A stretch of DNA of 62,278 nucleotides from positions 1 through 62,278 of the forward strand of contig JAZURE010000004.1 of the NCBI GenBank assembly GCA_045606045.1, in the 5' to 3' direction. The notes under the pieces were generated by a model. It was not told where the DNA came from, searched no databases, and saw only the letters and a program-made list of their open reading frames with translations. This stretch comes from RGIG8748 sp045606045. Its GTDB lineage: Bacteria; Bacillota; Clostridia; UMGS1810. Position 1 is the stretch's first letter; every line of letters starts with the position of its first letter. Made by a program: the position numbers and the translations under genes. Below, one piece after another: positions 52,205-61,650 of this stretch.

Positions 52205-52678
52205 ATGGCAGTTGGCTCCAAGGTTACCGAAAAAGTACTGGATATGGTGCTTCCCATTGCCGAGGCGCAGGGATGTACGGTGTACGATGTCGAGTACAAA
52301 AAGGAAGGTTCGGATTATGTTTTAAGGGTTATTTTAGATACCTTAGATGACAATGTACCTGTATCTATTACAATGTGCGAGAATGTAAGCCGTGAATTGA
52401 GCGACAAACTGGATAATAATGATCCTACAAACAGTCCGTACATTCTGGAGGTTACATCTCCCGGACTTGACAGACCGCTGAAAAAGGACGAAGACTATGT
52501 GAGATTTGCGGGCAGGGATGTCGAGGTTGGTTTGTATAATAAGGTAAACGGAAGTAAATTTATTTCAGGAAAGCTTCTTGGATTGGAAGACGGCATGGTG
52601 GCTGTAGATGTTTCGGGTGAAAAGCTTCTTATAAAGCGCCAAGATACATCTTTTGTAAGATTGGCAGTAATTTTTTAA
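52205..52678 (+). CDS. rimP: Ribosome maturation factor RimP
   Basis: A 157-residue protein needed for 30S subunit maturation. The marks are the N-terminal VLPIAEAQGCTVYDVEYKKEGSDYVLRVILD and YILEVTSPGLDRPLKKDEDYVRFAGRDVEV. ATG 52205 follows GGAGGTG. It is the first gene of the nusA-infB operon. Confidence 0.94.
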   Translation: MAVGSKVTEKVLDMVLPIAEAQGCTVYDVEYKKEGSDYVLRVILDTLDDNVPVSITMCENVSRELSDKLDNNDPTNSPYILEVTSPGLDRPLKKDEDYVRFAGRDVEVGLYNKVNGSKFISGKLLGLEDGMVAVDVSGEKLLIKRQDTSFVRLAVIF

Positions 52679-52712
52679 TATATACAATACATGAGAGGAA
52701 TGATTATAAAAA

Positions 52713-53744
52713 ATGAACAGTGAATTTCTTAACGCATTGGATGAAATCGAAAAGGTAAAAAGCATAAGCAAGGAAATTTTGCTTGATGCCATTGATGCGG
52801 CTTTGGTATCCGCATACAAGAGAAACTACAATACCAATCACAGTAATGTCGTTGTAAACATTGACCGTGAAAGCGGAGAAATCAAGGTTTACAAGCAGAT
52901 GGAGGTTGTAGAAAACGTAGAAGACCCGTTCTGCCAGATAACCCTTGATGCTGCAAAAGGTATAAGCGGTACTTACGAAATCGGAGATATGGTAAATGTA
53001 GAAGAAAAGCCTGCAGATTTCGGAAGAATTGCCGCACAGACTGCAAAGCAGGTTGTAATGCAGAGAATACGCGAAGCTGAGCGTACACTCATATTTGACG
53101 AGTTTTCCGAAAAGGAGCACAAGATATTAACAGGTACAGTTCAGCGTATTGAAAAGAAGAATGTTTATCTGGATATCGGCAAGACCGAAGCATATCTTGC
53201 TCCAAATGAGCAGGTACCCACCGAGGACTACTCATTCCATAAGAGAATGAAGGTATATGTTACCGAAGTTAAAAGAACTACAAAAGGTCCGCTTGTTACA
53301 GTATCCAGAACAAGACCCGGTTTGGTTGTAAAGCTTTTTGAAGAAGAAATCCCCGAAATACATGACGGTATAGTTGAAATAAAGAGCATATCCAGAGAGC
53401 CCGGCTCCAGAACAAAGCTTGCTGTTTATTCCAATGACCCCAATGTTGATCCCATAGGCTCATGTATAGGCGCAAAAGGAACAAGAGTTCAGGGAATAGT
53501 AGACGAACTAAATGGCGAAAAGATAGACATAGTTAAGTATAGCGAAGATCCCAGAGAGTTTATAATGGCAAGCTTAAATCCTGCCGAGGTTATAAGCCTT
53601 GAGGTTGATACAGAAAACAAGGAAGCGTATGTTATCGTTCCTGCAACCCAGCTTTCACTCGCTATAGGTAAGGAAGGACAGAACGCCCGTCTTGCTGCCC
53701 GTCTTACAGGATATAAGATAGATATAAAGAGTGATGTTCAGTAA
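52713..53744 (+). CDS. nusA: Transcription factor NusA
   Basis: A 343-residue NusA in the short Gram-positive form: N-terminal RNA-polymerase-binding domain (about 1-125, with a segment FGRIAAQTAKQVVMQRIREAER), S1 domain (about 132-200), KH1 and KH2 (about 200-343; DPIGSCIGAKGTRVQGIVDELNGEKIDIV and LAIGKEGQNARLAARLTGYKIDI). It controls pausing, termination and antitermination. Confidence 0.96.
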   Translation: MNSEFLNALDEIEKVKSISKEILLDAIDAALVSAYKRNYNTNHSNVVVNIDRESGEIKVYKQMEVVENVEDPFCQITLDAAKGISGTYEIGDMVNVEEKPADFGRIAAQTAKQVVMQRIREAERTLIFDEFSEKEHKILTGTVQRIEKKNVYLDIGKTEAYLAPNEQVPTEDYSFHKRMKVYVTEVKRTTKGPLVTVSRTRPGLVVKLFEEEIPEIHDGIVEIKSISREPGSRTKLAVYSNDPNVDPIGSCIGAKGTRVQGIVDELNGEKIDIVKYSEDPREFIMASLNPAEVISLEVDTENKEAYVIVPATQLSLAIGKEGQNARLAARLTGYKIDIKSDVQ

Positions 53745-53760
53745 TAACTGAGGTGATTAT

Positions 53761-54027
53761 ATGAGCAAAAACCCCCTGCCTACCAGGATGTGCTGCGGAT
53801 GTATGTCGCGCCTACCTAAAAAACAAATTACAAGAATAGTTGCAGATACTTGTGGTAAGGCTATCATAGATACCGAGCAGATTCTTCCGGGAAGAGGAGT
53901 GTATATATGCTTAAATGAGTCGTGTATTGAAAAAGCAGAAAAGAAAAACCGCTTTTCAAAAGGACTCAAGTGCGATATAGATAAGATGATATACACTGAG
54001 CTTAAAACACTTGCAAATAAGAGGTGA
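53761..54027 (+). CDS. ylxR: YlxR/RnpM RNA-binding protein
   Basis: An 88-residue DUF448 protein with PTRMCCGCMSRLPKKQITRIVA and LPGRGVYICLNESCIEKAEKKNRFSKGLK. The Bacillus homologue modulates RNase P and affects gene expression. Position between nusA and ylxQ is canonical. Confidence 0.92.
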   Translation: MSKNPLPTRMCCGCMSRLPKKQITRIVADTCGKAIIDTEQILPGRGVYICLNESCIEKAEKKNRFSKGLKCDIDKMIYTELKTLANKR

Positions 54028-54031
54028 TTGT

Positions 54032-54355
54032 ATGCAAAAGGCGCTAAGCCTTATAGGCCTTGCCAAAAGAGCAGGCAGGGCAGTTTGCGGAGAGGGTGCT
54101 GTTAAAGACAGTATCCGTTACGGAAAAGCGCAGCTTGTAATACTCGCCGAAGATGCAAGTGATAATACAAAAAAGAGTATAACAAACAGTTGCAAATACT
54201 ACAATGTCGCATGTTACATATGCGCTACCAAGGATGCTATAGGTCATGCACTTGGCAATAGTTACAATGCTTCTGTATGTATTACAGACATTGGCTTTGC
54301 AAAAAAAATAGAAACCTATTTGCAGCCCAATACTAATGGAGGTGAGAGATTATGA
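54032..54355 (+). CDS. ylxQ: YlxQ, L7Ae/L30e-type RNA-binding protein
   Basis: A 107-residue kink-turn-binding-fold protein (LIGLAKRAGRAVCGEGAVKDSIRYGKAQLVILAEDASDNTKKSI). ATG 54032 follows AAGAGGTGA; the 7 codons upstream overlap ylxR. The stop overlaps the infB start (ATGA). Confidence 0.9.
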   Translation: MQKALSLIGLAKRAGRAVCGEGAVKDSIRYGKAQLVILAEDASDNTKKSITNSCKYYNVACYICATKDAIGHALGNSYNASVCITDIGFAKKIETYLQPNTNGGERL

Positions 54356-56640
54356 CCGGACCGAGAGTACATGAATTAGGTAAGGACATAAATTTAACAA
54401 GTAAGGTGCTCATTGAGCTTTTGGAAAAATACGGTATTACCGTAAAAAACCATATGACAACTCTGGAACTAGATGAAACAGATGTTGTACTTACAGCACT
54501 TTTAAACAAATATGATGATGGCTCAAGCATAGAGGATTACTATACAAAGCTTCATTTGGAAAAGCAGGAAGCTGAGGCAAAGGCCGCAGGCACGAATAAA
54601 GCCAGAGCAAAGGATGCTGAGGAAACTCCCGTTGTAGAAGAGGAAGTAATCCCCGAAGAAATCGAAATCAAGAAAGAAAACAACCACAAGGTGGTTGACA
54701 CAAGACAAAACACCGTAGATTTAGATAAGCTCGACACAGACAAGATAGAAAAGCTTGTGGATATCGACATCGGCGACAAATCCGAGAAGAAGCAGAAGAT
54801 TAAAAAGAATCCTCAGTCTTCCAAGAAGATGGAGAAAAAACCTCTTGAACAGAAAGAAGCTAAGGAAAAGAAAGCCAAGGAAAAGGAAGAACCAAAGGTT
54901 GTAGAAGTACCTGATGAAATTTCTGTAGGCGATTTTGCTGCAAGACTTGGTGAAAATGCTACAGTCGTAGTTAAGAAGCTTTTCGAAATCGGCATTATGG
55001 CATCTGTAAGCCAAAATATAGATTTTGATACTGCAGCGCTTATTGGTGCGGATTTGGGATATACTATAGAAAAGGAAATAATCATAACTGATGAAGACCG
55101 TCTTTTCAATGATGTTGAGGATAATCCCGAAGACCTTGAGACCCGTTCTCCCGTTGTTGTGGTTATGGGACATGTTGACCACGGTAAGACATCGCTTCTT
55201 GATGCTATACGTAATACCAATGTTATTGCAAAAGAGGCAGGCGGTATCACCCAGCACATTGGTGCATACAGGGTAAGAATTCACGATAAGAAGATTACCT
55301 TCCTTGATACACCAGGACACGAAGCGTTTACTACAATGCGTATGAGAGGCGCTCAGGTTACAGATGTGGCAATACTTGTAGTTGCCGCAGATGGCGGTAT
55401 CATGCCACAGACGGTAGAGGCTATAAATCACGCCAAAGCTGCAGGGGTTACTATAATAGTAGCTATTAACAAAATCGATAAAGAGGGTGCAAACCCCGAC
55501 AGAATAAAGCAGGAGCTTATGGAATATGAGCTTGTTCCTGAAGAGTGGGGCGGCGATACCATATGCGTAGAGATATCTGCAAAATTCAATAAGAATATAG
55601 ATGAGCTTCTCGAGATGGTTACACTTGTAGCTGATATGAAGGAGTTAAAGGCTAATCCGAACAGAAATGCCAAGGGTACAGTAATAGAAGCACAGCTCGA
55701 TAAAGGCAGAGGCCCCGTAGCTACAGTTCTTGTACAGAACGGCACCTTAAAAACAGGCGATATAGTAGTTGCAGGTACAGCTACAGGCAGAGTAAGAGCC
55801 ATGGTGGATGACAGAGGAAATCAGGTTAAAAAGGCAGGTCCATCTGTTCCTGTAGAAATAATTGGTCTTAGCGAGGTTCCCGAGGGCGGAGATATTCTCT
55901 ATGCAGTAGACGATGAAAAGAAAGCAAAAGCCGTTGTTGAAAAGAGAAAAGAAAAAATCAAAGAAGACAATATCAAATCCCGTTCTGCAGTATCTCTCGA
56001 TGCACTCTTTGACCAGATTAAGCAGGGCGAGGTAAAAGACCTTAATATCATAGTAAAGGCAGATGTTCAGGGCTCTGTAGAGGCTGTTAAGCAGTCACTT
56101 TCCAAGCTTTCTAATGAAGAGGTAAGAGTATGCTGTATCCACGGCGGTGTAGGCGGTGTTACCGAATCTGATGTAATGCTTGCCGCTGCATCAAATGCTA
56201 TAATAGTAGGCTTTAATGTACGCCCCGACAACGGAGCACTCGCTTCTGCAAAGCAAAATGATGTAGATATCCGTCTTTACAGAGTTATCTACCACGCAAT
56301 AGAGGAAATCGAAGCCGCTATGAAGGGTATGCTTGCACCTAAGTTCAGAGAAAATGTATTAGGTCACGCAGAAGTAAGAAACACCTTTAAGGTAAGCGGA
56401 GTAGGTACTATTGCGGGCGGTTATATTCTGGATGGTAAGATTTCTCGTAATTCTCAGGTCAGAATCGTGCGTGACGGTATCATCGTACACGAGGGTGTGC
56501 TCGCAAGTCTCAAGAGATTCAAGGATGATGTCAAGGAAGTCAATACAGGATACGAATGCGGTATCGGTATAGAAAATTTCAATGACATCAAGGACGGCGA
56601 TATTATCGAGTCCTTTGTAATGGAAGAAATCAAAGAATAA
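54352..56640 (+). CDS. infB: Translation initiation factor IF-2
   Basis: A 762-residue IF-2. IF2_N segments at about 1-55 and 185-240 flank a charged Lys/Glu-rich linker. The G domain has GHVDHGKTSLL, DTPGHEAFTTMRMRGA and NKIDK; domains II-IV follow, ending with the fMet-tRNA-binding C-terminal domain (VGTIAGGYILDGKISRNSQVRIVRDG). It brings initiator tRNA to the ribosome. Translationally coupled to ylxQ. Confidence 0.97.
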   Translation: MTGPRVHELGKDINLTSKVLIELLEKYGITVKNHMTTLELDETDVVLTALLNKYDDGSSIEDYYTKLHLEKQEAEAKAAGTNKARAKDAEETPVVEEEVIPEEIEIKKENNHKVVDTRQNTVDLDKLDTDKIEKLVDIDIGDKSEKKQKIKKNPQSSKKMEKKPLEQKEAKEKKAKEKEEPKVVEVPDEISVGDFAARLGENATVVVKKLFEIGIMASVSQNIDFDTAALIGADLGYTIEKEIIITDEDRLFNDVEDNPEDLETRSPVVVVMGHVDHGKTSLLDAIRNTNVIAKEAGGITQHIGAYRVRIHDKKITFLDTPGHEAFTTMRMRGAQVTDVAILVVAADGGIMPQTVEAINHAKAAGVTIIVAINKIDKEGANPDRIKQELMEYELVPEEWGGDTICVEISAKFNKNIDELLEMVTLVADMKELKANPNRNAKGTVIEAQLDKGRGPVATVLVQNGTLKTGDIVVAGTATGRVRAMVDDRGNQVKKAGPSVPVEIIGLSEVPEGGDILYAVDDEKKAKAVVEKRKEKIKEDNIKSRSAVSLDALFDQIKQGEVKDLNIIVKADVQGSVEAVKQSLSKLSNEEVRVCCIHGGVGGVTESDVMLAAASNAIIVGFNVRPDNGALASAKQNDVDIRLYRVIYHAIEEIEAAMKGMLAPKFRENVLGHAEVRNTFKVSGVGTIAGGYILDGKISRNSQVRIVRDGIIVHEGVLASLKRFKDDVKEVNTGYECGIGIENFNDIKDGDIIESFVMEEIKE

Positions 56641-56652
56641 GTTTATATTTTT

Positions 56653-56696
56653 AAAAGGCGTCTGTGGCAGTTAGTAAAGCTGTCACAGAGTCTTTT
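56653..56696 (+). other. Intercistronic hairpin between infB and rbfA
   Basis: TCTGTGGCAG (56661-56670) pairs with CTGTCACAGA (56680-56689), extended by AAAAG/CTTTT arms. A GTC-TTTT tract trails it, so weak termination or RNase processing is possible. Confidence 0.55.
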
Positions 56697-56714
56697 GCAA
56701 TGAGGATGAAAATT

Positions 56715-57065
56715 ATGGGTTTTAACAGAGTAGAAAGAATTCAAGAGGAATATAAAAGGGAGCTTTCGTCAATAATCCGTACCATAAAGGACCCCAGAAT
56801 GTCTTCTATGGTGAGTGTGGTTTCCGCAAATGTGACCAAGGATTTAAAGTATGCAAAGGTATATGTATCCGTGCTTGGCAGTGAAGACGAGAAGAAAAGC
56901 TCTATGGAGGCATTAAAGAGCTCTACAGGATACATTAAACGTGAAATAGGCTCGAGACTTAATTTAAGATGTGTGCCGCATCCTACATTTGTACTGGATA
57001 ATTCCATAGACTATGGTATGCATATAAACGAGCTTTTGCACAAAATTAAAAACGACGGTGAATGA
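56715..57065 (+). CDS. rbfA: 30S ribosome-binding factor RbfA
   Basis: A 116-residue KH-type protein: MGFNRVERIQEEYKRELS, IKDPRMSSMVSVVSANVTKDLKYAKVYVSV and LNLRCVPHPTFVLDNSIDYGMHINELL. It helps 16S rRNA maturation. ATG 56715 is nine bases after GAGGA; the 17 codons upstream run through the hairpin. Confidence 0.94.
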   Translation: MGFNRVERIQEEYKRELSSIIRTIKDPRMSSMVSVVSANVTKDLKYAKVYVSVLGSEDEKKSSMEALKSSTGYIKREIGSRLNLRCVPHPTFVLDNSIDYGMHINELLHKIKNDGE

Positions 57066-57067
57066 TT

Positions 57068-58012
57068 ATGAGAAAAATAGCTCGTCTTATTAAGAAGAAT
57101 GAGAGTATTGCCCTTGTTGTCCATGTAAATCCTGATGCCGATTGCATAGGGTCTGCCTGTGCACTTCTTATTGCATTAAGAAGAATTGGAAAAAAGGTGC
57201 ACATTTTCTGTGATAGCAATATTCCAAACAGACTTTCTTTTCTTACAGAAGAGGATTTTTTTGCACCTTGCGGGAATTATGGTTTATGCCTTGCAATAGA
57301 TGTTGCAGAAAAGGGCATGATGGGTACTATGGAAAATGATATATATAACAGAGCACCTGTAAAATGCTGTATAGACCACCATTTTACAAATAAGGGATAT
57401 GCGGATTATAACTATATTGATTCCAAGGCATCTGCTGCAGGTGAGATAGTATATCAATTTATAAAGTATTATTTAAAGCAAGAGATAACTCCTGATATTG
57501 CTATGTGCATTTATTCAGCAATAGCAAGCGATACAGGAAGCTTCAGATATTCTAATACAACACCGCGTACTCACGAAATAGCATCCAAACTCTTAAAGAC
57601 GGGTTTTGATGCGCCGCGTGTCATGAGTACGCTATTTGAGCGCAAAACCTCCGAGCAACTTAAGCTAAATGCAGAGGTTACATCAAAACTTGAATTTTAT
57701 ATGGAAAACAAGGTTTGTGTAGCTGTAGTAGATGAAAAAATGCTTGAGAAATATTCACTTGCCTTTGGTGAGGCAGATGATATAGCATCAATTCCCAGAA
57801 GTATAGTAGGAGTTGAGGTTGGCGTGTATATAAAGGTAAAAGGCGAAAACGAATGCAAGGTCAGCCTGCGTTCAAACGAATATGTGGATGTAGCACAAAT
57901 AGCCAAACAGCTTGGCGGAGGCGGTCACATTCGTGCAGCAGGCGTGACAGTAAATGAAACACGGGATAAAACACAGAGGTTAATACTTGATTTGATACAA
58001 AAGGTAATCTAA
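57068..58012 (+). CDS. nrnA: DHH/DHHA1 phosphoesterase NrnA (nanoRNase / pAp phosphatase)
   Basis: A 314-residue DHH enzyme: VHVNPDADCIGSACAL, CIDHHFTNKGYAD (the DHH motif), YSAIASDTGSFRY and the DHHA1 end GGGGHIRAAG. NrnA degrades 2-5 nt RNAs and dephosphorylates pAp; in Firmicutes it can also take part in removing pGpG, the product of EAL enzymes. ATG 57068 fits the GGTGA site better than ATG 57062, which overlaps the rbfA stop. Confidence 0.93.
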   Translation: MRKIARLIKKNESIALVVHVNPDADCIGSACALLIALRRIGKKVHIFCDSNIPNRLSFLTEEDFFAPCGNYGLCLAIDVAEKGMMGTMENDIYNRAPVKCCIDHHFTNKGYADYNYIDSKASAAGEIVYQFIKYYLKQEITPDIAMCIYSAIASDTGSFRYSNTTPRTHEIASKLLKTGFDAPRVMSTLFERKTSEQLKLNAEVTSKLEFYMENKVCVAVVDEKMLEKYSLAFGEADDIASIPRSIVGVEVGVYIKVKGENECKVSLRSNEYVDVAQIAKQLGGGGHIRAAGVTVNETRDKTQRLILDLIQKVI

Positions 58013-58015
58013 ATT

Positions 58016-58897
58016 ATGGAATTAAACGGAATATTAGTTTTGAATAAACCAAAGGGTTACACCTCGCATGATGCTGTAAATGTAGTGCGAAAGCTTCTTG
58101 GCACACGCAAGGTGGGGCATACAGGTACACTTGACCCCAATGCCGAGGGAGTACTTCCTATATGCGTGGGTAAGAGCACAAAGGCATGCGATATGATAAC
58201 CTTTTCGGATAAGGAGTATATTGCAGGTGTTAAGCTTGGAATTACTACAGATACCTACGATATATGGGGCAGTGTTAGGCAAACTAAGGATGTCAATGTA
58301 ACCAGAGAAATGCTGGCAGAAACCGTAAGAGAATTTATGGGCGATATCATGCAGATTCCCCCCATGTACAGTGCCATAAAGCAAAATGGCAAGAAACTAT
58401 ACGAACTTGCAAGACAAGGTGTTGAGGTGGAGCGTGCACCCCGAAAGGTTACCATATATGATTGTGAAATCATGGATTTTAGTGATGATACCTTTACCCT
58501 AAGAGTGCGTTGTTCCAAGGGTACATATATCCGTTCTCTTTGCCATGATATCGGTAAGGTACTTGGGTGCGGAGCGTGTATGACATCGCTTGTCCGTACA
58601 AAATCCTCGGTATTCGATATAGACGAGGCAATAACCTTTGAGCAAATTAAGGACAGGGTAGATACTTTGGGTGCGCAAAGTGTCTTGGGATGTGTAGACA
58701 GAGTGTTTGCGGATTATCCCAAATATATTGCGTCAGATGTTGTAAGAGAGCGCCTTATAAATGGAGCTTATTCCAGAGTGAGCACTGAGCTTGGCACTTA
58801 CCGCGTGTATGATAGTGATTGTGCATTCGTCGGTATTGCCAAGGTAATACAGGGCGAAAAAGGCAATGTTATAAAGATGGAAAAATCATTTATTTGA
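58016..58897 (+). CDS. truB: tRNA pseudouridine-55 synthase TruB
   Basis: A 293-residue enzyme with KPKGYTSHDAVNVVRKLLGTRKVGHTGTLDPNAEGVLP (catalytic Asp), the MYSAIKQNGKKLYELAR segment and the CSKGTYIRSLCHDIG loop. It makes pseudouridine 55 in the T loop of tRNAs. Only three bases follow nrnA, so it is coupled. Confidence 0.96.
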   Translation: MELNGILVLNKPKGYTSHDAVNVVRKLLGTRKVGHTGTLDPNAEGVLPICVGKSTKACDMITFSDKEYIAGVKLGITTDTYDIWGSVRQTKDVNVTREMLAETVREFMGDIMQIPPMYSAIKQNGKKLYELARQGVEVERAPRKVTIYDCEIMDFSDDTFTLRVRCSKGTYIRSLCHDIGKVLGCGACMTSLVRTKSSVFDIDEAITFEQIKDRVDTLGAQSVLGCVDRVFADYPKYIASDVVRERLINGAYSRVSTELGTYRVYDSDCAFVGIAKVIQGEKGNVIKMEKSFI

Positions 58898-58921
58898 TTT
58901 TGAGTTTTGCGGAGATATATA

Positions 58922-59806
58922 ATGAATGAAAGAAATATAGTGGTTCTCGGTAAGTTTGATGGTGTTCATCTGGGGCATACCAAGCTCCTTGAAAAAGCCA
59001 ACCAAATATCACGGGAACACAGTATGCCTGTGGTTGTGTATGTTATATCTTTTAAAAAAGATGAGATTATAACCGACGATAACGAAAAAGAAAATATTTT
59101 AAAAAGTCTTGGGGCAGATGAGGTTGTCTTTCGCACTATGGATGATGAGCTTAAAAACATGATGCCCCGCGAGTTTGTGCAGGAGATTGTACATAATAAA
59201 CTTAGGGCAGGCTTTGTGATTGTAGGAGAGAATTTCCGTTTTGGTAAGGGAAGGTGCGGAGATACGGATGATTTGTCTAAGCTTTGCTTTGAATTTTGTA
59301 TGGATTGTGTTGTTGTAGATACGGTTTGCAAACAGTCTCCTAAAGGACATGCAGAGGTTGTAAGCTCTACCGCCATAAGAGAGTACATTGCTATGGGTCA
59401 GGTGGATATTGCAAGGCAGTATCTTGGGAGAGCTTACAGTATAAAGGGTGTTGTAACGGGCGGAAAGCACCTTGGAGGCAAGATGGGTTGTCCTACGGCA
59501 AACGTGTATCCTCCCCAAAATTCACTCGCAATGAAAAATGGGGTATATGCATCTGAAATAATTATAGATGGTGCAAGTTATAAATCAATTACAAATGTAG
59601 GATGCAACCCTACTGTAGAAGAGGGAAACAGGGTTATTACGGAAACGCATATTTTGAATGGCAGTATGGATTGCTACGGCAAAACTGCAGAAATCAGGTT
59701 CATTAAATTCATTCGCCCCGAAATTCGTTTTGAAAATCAGGATAAGCTTTATAAACAGATAGAAGCAGATATATGCTATGTAAAAAAAATGTGGGAACTT
59801 CCGTAG
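58922..59806 (+). CDS. ribF: Bifunctional riboflavin kinase / FAD synthetase
   Basis: A 294-residue RibF. The N-terminal adenylyltransferase has LGKFDGVHLGH and SSTAIREYI; the C-terminal flavokinase has GGKHLGGKMGCPTANVYPP and ITNVGCNPTVEEGNR. It turns riboflavin into FMN and FAD. ATG 58922 lies eight bases after GGAG. It closes the rimP-ribF operon; its end overlaps a minus-strand terminator. Confidence 0.95.
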   Translation: MNERNIVVLGKFDGVHLGHTKLLEKANQISREHSMPVVVYVISFKKDEIITDDNEKENILKSLGADEVVFRTMDDELKNMMPREFVQEIVHNKLRAGFVIVGENFRFGKGRCGDTDDLSKLCFEFCMDCVVVDTVCKQSPKGHAEVVSSTAIREYIAMGQVDIARQYLGRAYSIKGVVTGGKHLGGKMGCPTANVYPPQNSLAMKNGVYASEIIIDGASYKSITNVGCNPTVEEGNRVITETHILNGSMDCYGKTAEIRFIKFIRPEIRFENQDKLYKQIEADICYVKKMWELP

Positions 59807-59817
59807 AAGAAGTTCCC
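59793..59817 (-). terminator. Terminator of the Cys-rich membrane protein gene
   Basis: GGGAACTTC and GAAGTTCCC pair with a 7-base loop; read on the minus strand the stem is followed by ACATTTTTTTT. It lies across the ribF stop codon and can also stop plus-strand transcripts. Confidence 0.85.
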
Positions 59818-59824
59818 GCCAAAA

Positions 59825-60238
59825 TCAGTCCTCGGTGCAGAGAGAAGCACACTTTATAATACAGCCGATTACTGTAATCATGAGTGTGAAGAAGAAGCCG
59901 AGAGCACCTGCAATTATTGCACCGACTATGCTTGTTGCTGCAAAGGTTATGCCCAGAAGAATTACCGATGTGAGAATTGTACCGAAAATTCCTGTTAAAA
60001 GGACAGTTAATTTGGGGCATATGCAGTTTTGCACTGCGCTGCATCTCAATGCTGGTGACAGCGCAAATGCAATCGCCAGATAAACTATAGCAATACCAAA
60101 TGTTACCCAGGTAATTGCAGGAGTAATAGTTATGGTTGCCGTTATGGTAAGAAAAGCGGTAATTACTCCTATAAGGATGCTTGCTATGATGGCAAGGATA
60201 GTGCAACCGTCGTTGCATCTTAATCTTAATCCTGACAT
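59825..60238 (-). CDS. Small cysteine-rich four-helix membrane protein, unknown
   Basis: A 137-residue protein with four helices (about 13-33, 38-62, 77-98, 102-125) and nine Cys clustered at membrane edges: RCNDGC at the start, RCSAVQNCICPK in the middle and CIIKCASLC at the end. I do not recognise a family. The ribosome site AAGGAGGTGATT is a full match to the 16S tail, which suggests strong translation. It is monocistronic between its own terminator and a divergent DUF1015 gene. The Cys pattern suggests disulfides or metal binding. Confidence 0.75.
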   Translation of the reverse strand: MSGLRLRCNDGCTILAIIASILIGVITAFLTITATITITPAITWVTFGIAIVYLAIAFALSPALRCSAVQNCICPKLTVLLTGIFGTILTSVILLGITFAATSIVGAIIAGALGFFFTLMITVIGCIIKCASLCTED

Positions 60239-60324
60239 TTAATCACCTCCTTATACACTATATGCAGGAGGGCTGAAATTTGCAAATAAATTCTCAAATA
60301 AATATATTGGAAAGGACGAAAAAT

Positions 60325-61563
60325 ATGGTTTTCAATAAGTCAAATATTTTATTACCCAAGGAGATTGATATGAGAAAGTGGGGTACAGTTGCATGCGACC
60401 AGTATACTTCCGAGCCTAAGTATTGGCAGGATGTAGAGTCTTTCGTGGAAAAGTCCCCCTCTGCATATAACCTTATACTCCCCGAAGTATATCTCGAAGA
60501 TGATGATGTAAATGAAAAAATATCCAAACTCAACAGCAACATGCATAGCTACCTTGATTCCAATGTTTTCTGCACACAGGAAAACTGCTACATATATGTG
60601 GAAAGAACCCTGAAAAACGGCTCTGTACGTAAGGGCGTGGTGGGAGAGATAGACCTTGAAGAATACGACTATTCCAAGGGAAGCACAACCAAAATACGCG
60701 CTACGGAGAAAACCGTTGTAGAGCGCATTCCTCCTAGATTAAAGGTAAGGGAAAATGCGCCCTTGGAGCTCCCCCATATAATGATTTTAATAGACAATCC
60801 CCAAAAGGATATTGTGGAATTTCTTGGGAAAAATAAAAATAAGTTCGAACTTGTATATGACTTTGACCTTATGATGGATTCGGGTCACATTGCAGGTTAC
60901 AGAGTAGATGATAAAACAGCCGAGGAATTTGAAAAAAGACTTTGCGCCCTTGATAATTTAGATAAGTTCAACCAAAAATACGGACTTAATGAAAAAACAC
61001 CTCTCGTGTATGCCATGGGGGATGGTAACCATTCTCTTGCAACAGCCAAGGAGTATTACACAAAGGTAAAGGAAAATATAATAGACGGTAATGCCAAGCT
61101 GGCAAGATATGCTCTTTGCGAGATAGTAAATCTGCACGATGAATCGCTCGAATTTGAAGCGATACACAGAGTTATGTTTGACCTTGACGGCGAAGATTTC
61201 ATGGCAAAATTAAATGACTTTGCAAAAGAGGGCGAGGGTGAGCAAAGCTTTGTGCTTGTTCATAATGGCGAAAAAACTATCTATAGTGTAAAGACACCAA
61301 CATCAAACATAACAATAGGCTCTGTGCAGAATTTCCTCGATGATTACCTTAGTAAGAGTAAAGGAAAGATAGACTATATTCACGGTGAGGATGTAGTGCT
61401 GGAGCTTTCAACAGGAAATAATTATGGTATAATATTCGACTCTATAGAAAAGTCCGATTTGTTTAAAACAGTAGCAGTAGACGGAGCGCTTCCCAGAAAG
61501 ACATTCTCGATGGGCGAAGCATGCGATAAAAGATTCTACATAGAAGCTCGTATTATACGGTAA
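60325..61563 (+). CDS. DUF1015 (SerK-like) family protein
   Basis: A 412-residue protein with the DUF1015 marks RKWGTVACDQYTSEPKYWQDVE, FCTQENCYIYVERTLKNGSVRKGVVGEIDLEEYDYSKGS, YAMGDGNHSLATAKEYYTK and GKIDYIHG. Some members are ADP-dependent or free-serine kinases (SerK, SbnI-type ParB-like folds); the function here is not proven. ATG 60325 lies eight bases after AAAGGA; upstream in-frame codons lack a site. Confidence 0.87.
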   Translation: MVFNKSNILLPKEIDMRKWGTVACDQYTSEPKYWQDVESFVEKSPSAYNLILPEVYLEDDDVNEKISKLNSNMHSYLDSNVFCTQENCYIYVERTLKNGSVRKGVVGEIDLEEYDYSKGSTTKIRATEKTVVERIPPRLKVRENAPLELPHIMILIDNPQKDIVEFLGKNKNKFELVYDFDLMMDSGHIAGYRVDDKTAEEFEKRLCALDNLDKFNQKYGLNEKTPLVYAMGDGNHSLATAKEYYTKVKENIIDGNAKLARYALCEIVNLHDESLEFEAIHRVMFDLDGEDFMAKLNDFAKEGEGEQSFVLVHNGEKTIYSVKTPTSNITIGSVQNFLDDYLSKSKGKIDYIHGEDVVLELSTGNNYGIIFDSIEKSDLFKTVAVDGALPRKTFSMGEACDKRFYIEARIIR

Positions 61564-61588
61564 ATACACAAAATATAGTATCCAATTC

Positions 61589-61618
61589 TTGACAATATGA
61601 CAGTATATGGGATATAAT
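61589..61618 (+). promoter_or_regulatory. Sigma-A promoter of yebC
   Basis: Consensus TTGACA (61589-61594) and TATAAT (61613-61618) with an 18-base spacer, 33 bases before the ATG. Confidence 0.82.
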
Positions 61619-61650
61619 TAATTGTAAAACATTTTAGGGAGGATAAGAAT

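Noticed and set aside
54721..55431. 236-codon minus-strand ORF inside infB
   Set aside because: It is antisense to the G domain of IF-2 and low in protein character.
60280..60308. Promoter TTGCAA-17-TATATT before the DUF1015 gene
   Set aside because: A transcript from it would start inside the ribosome site of ATG 60325; the match is probably by chance. A minus-strand TTGCAA-17-TATAGT in the same gap has the same weakness for the Cys-rich gene.
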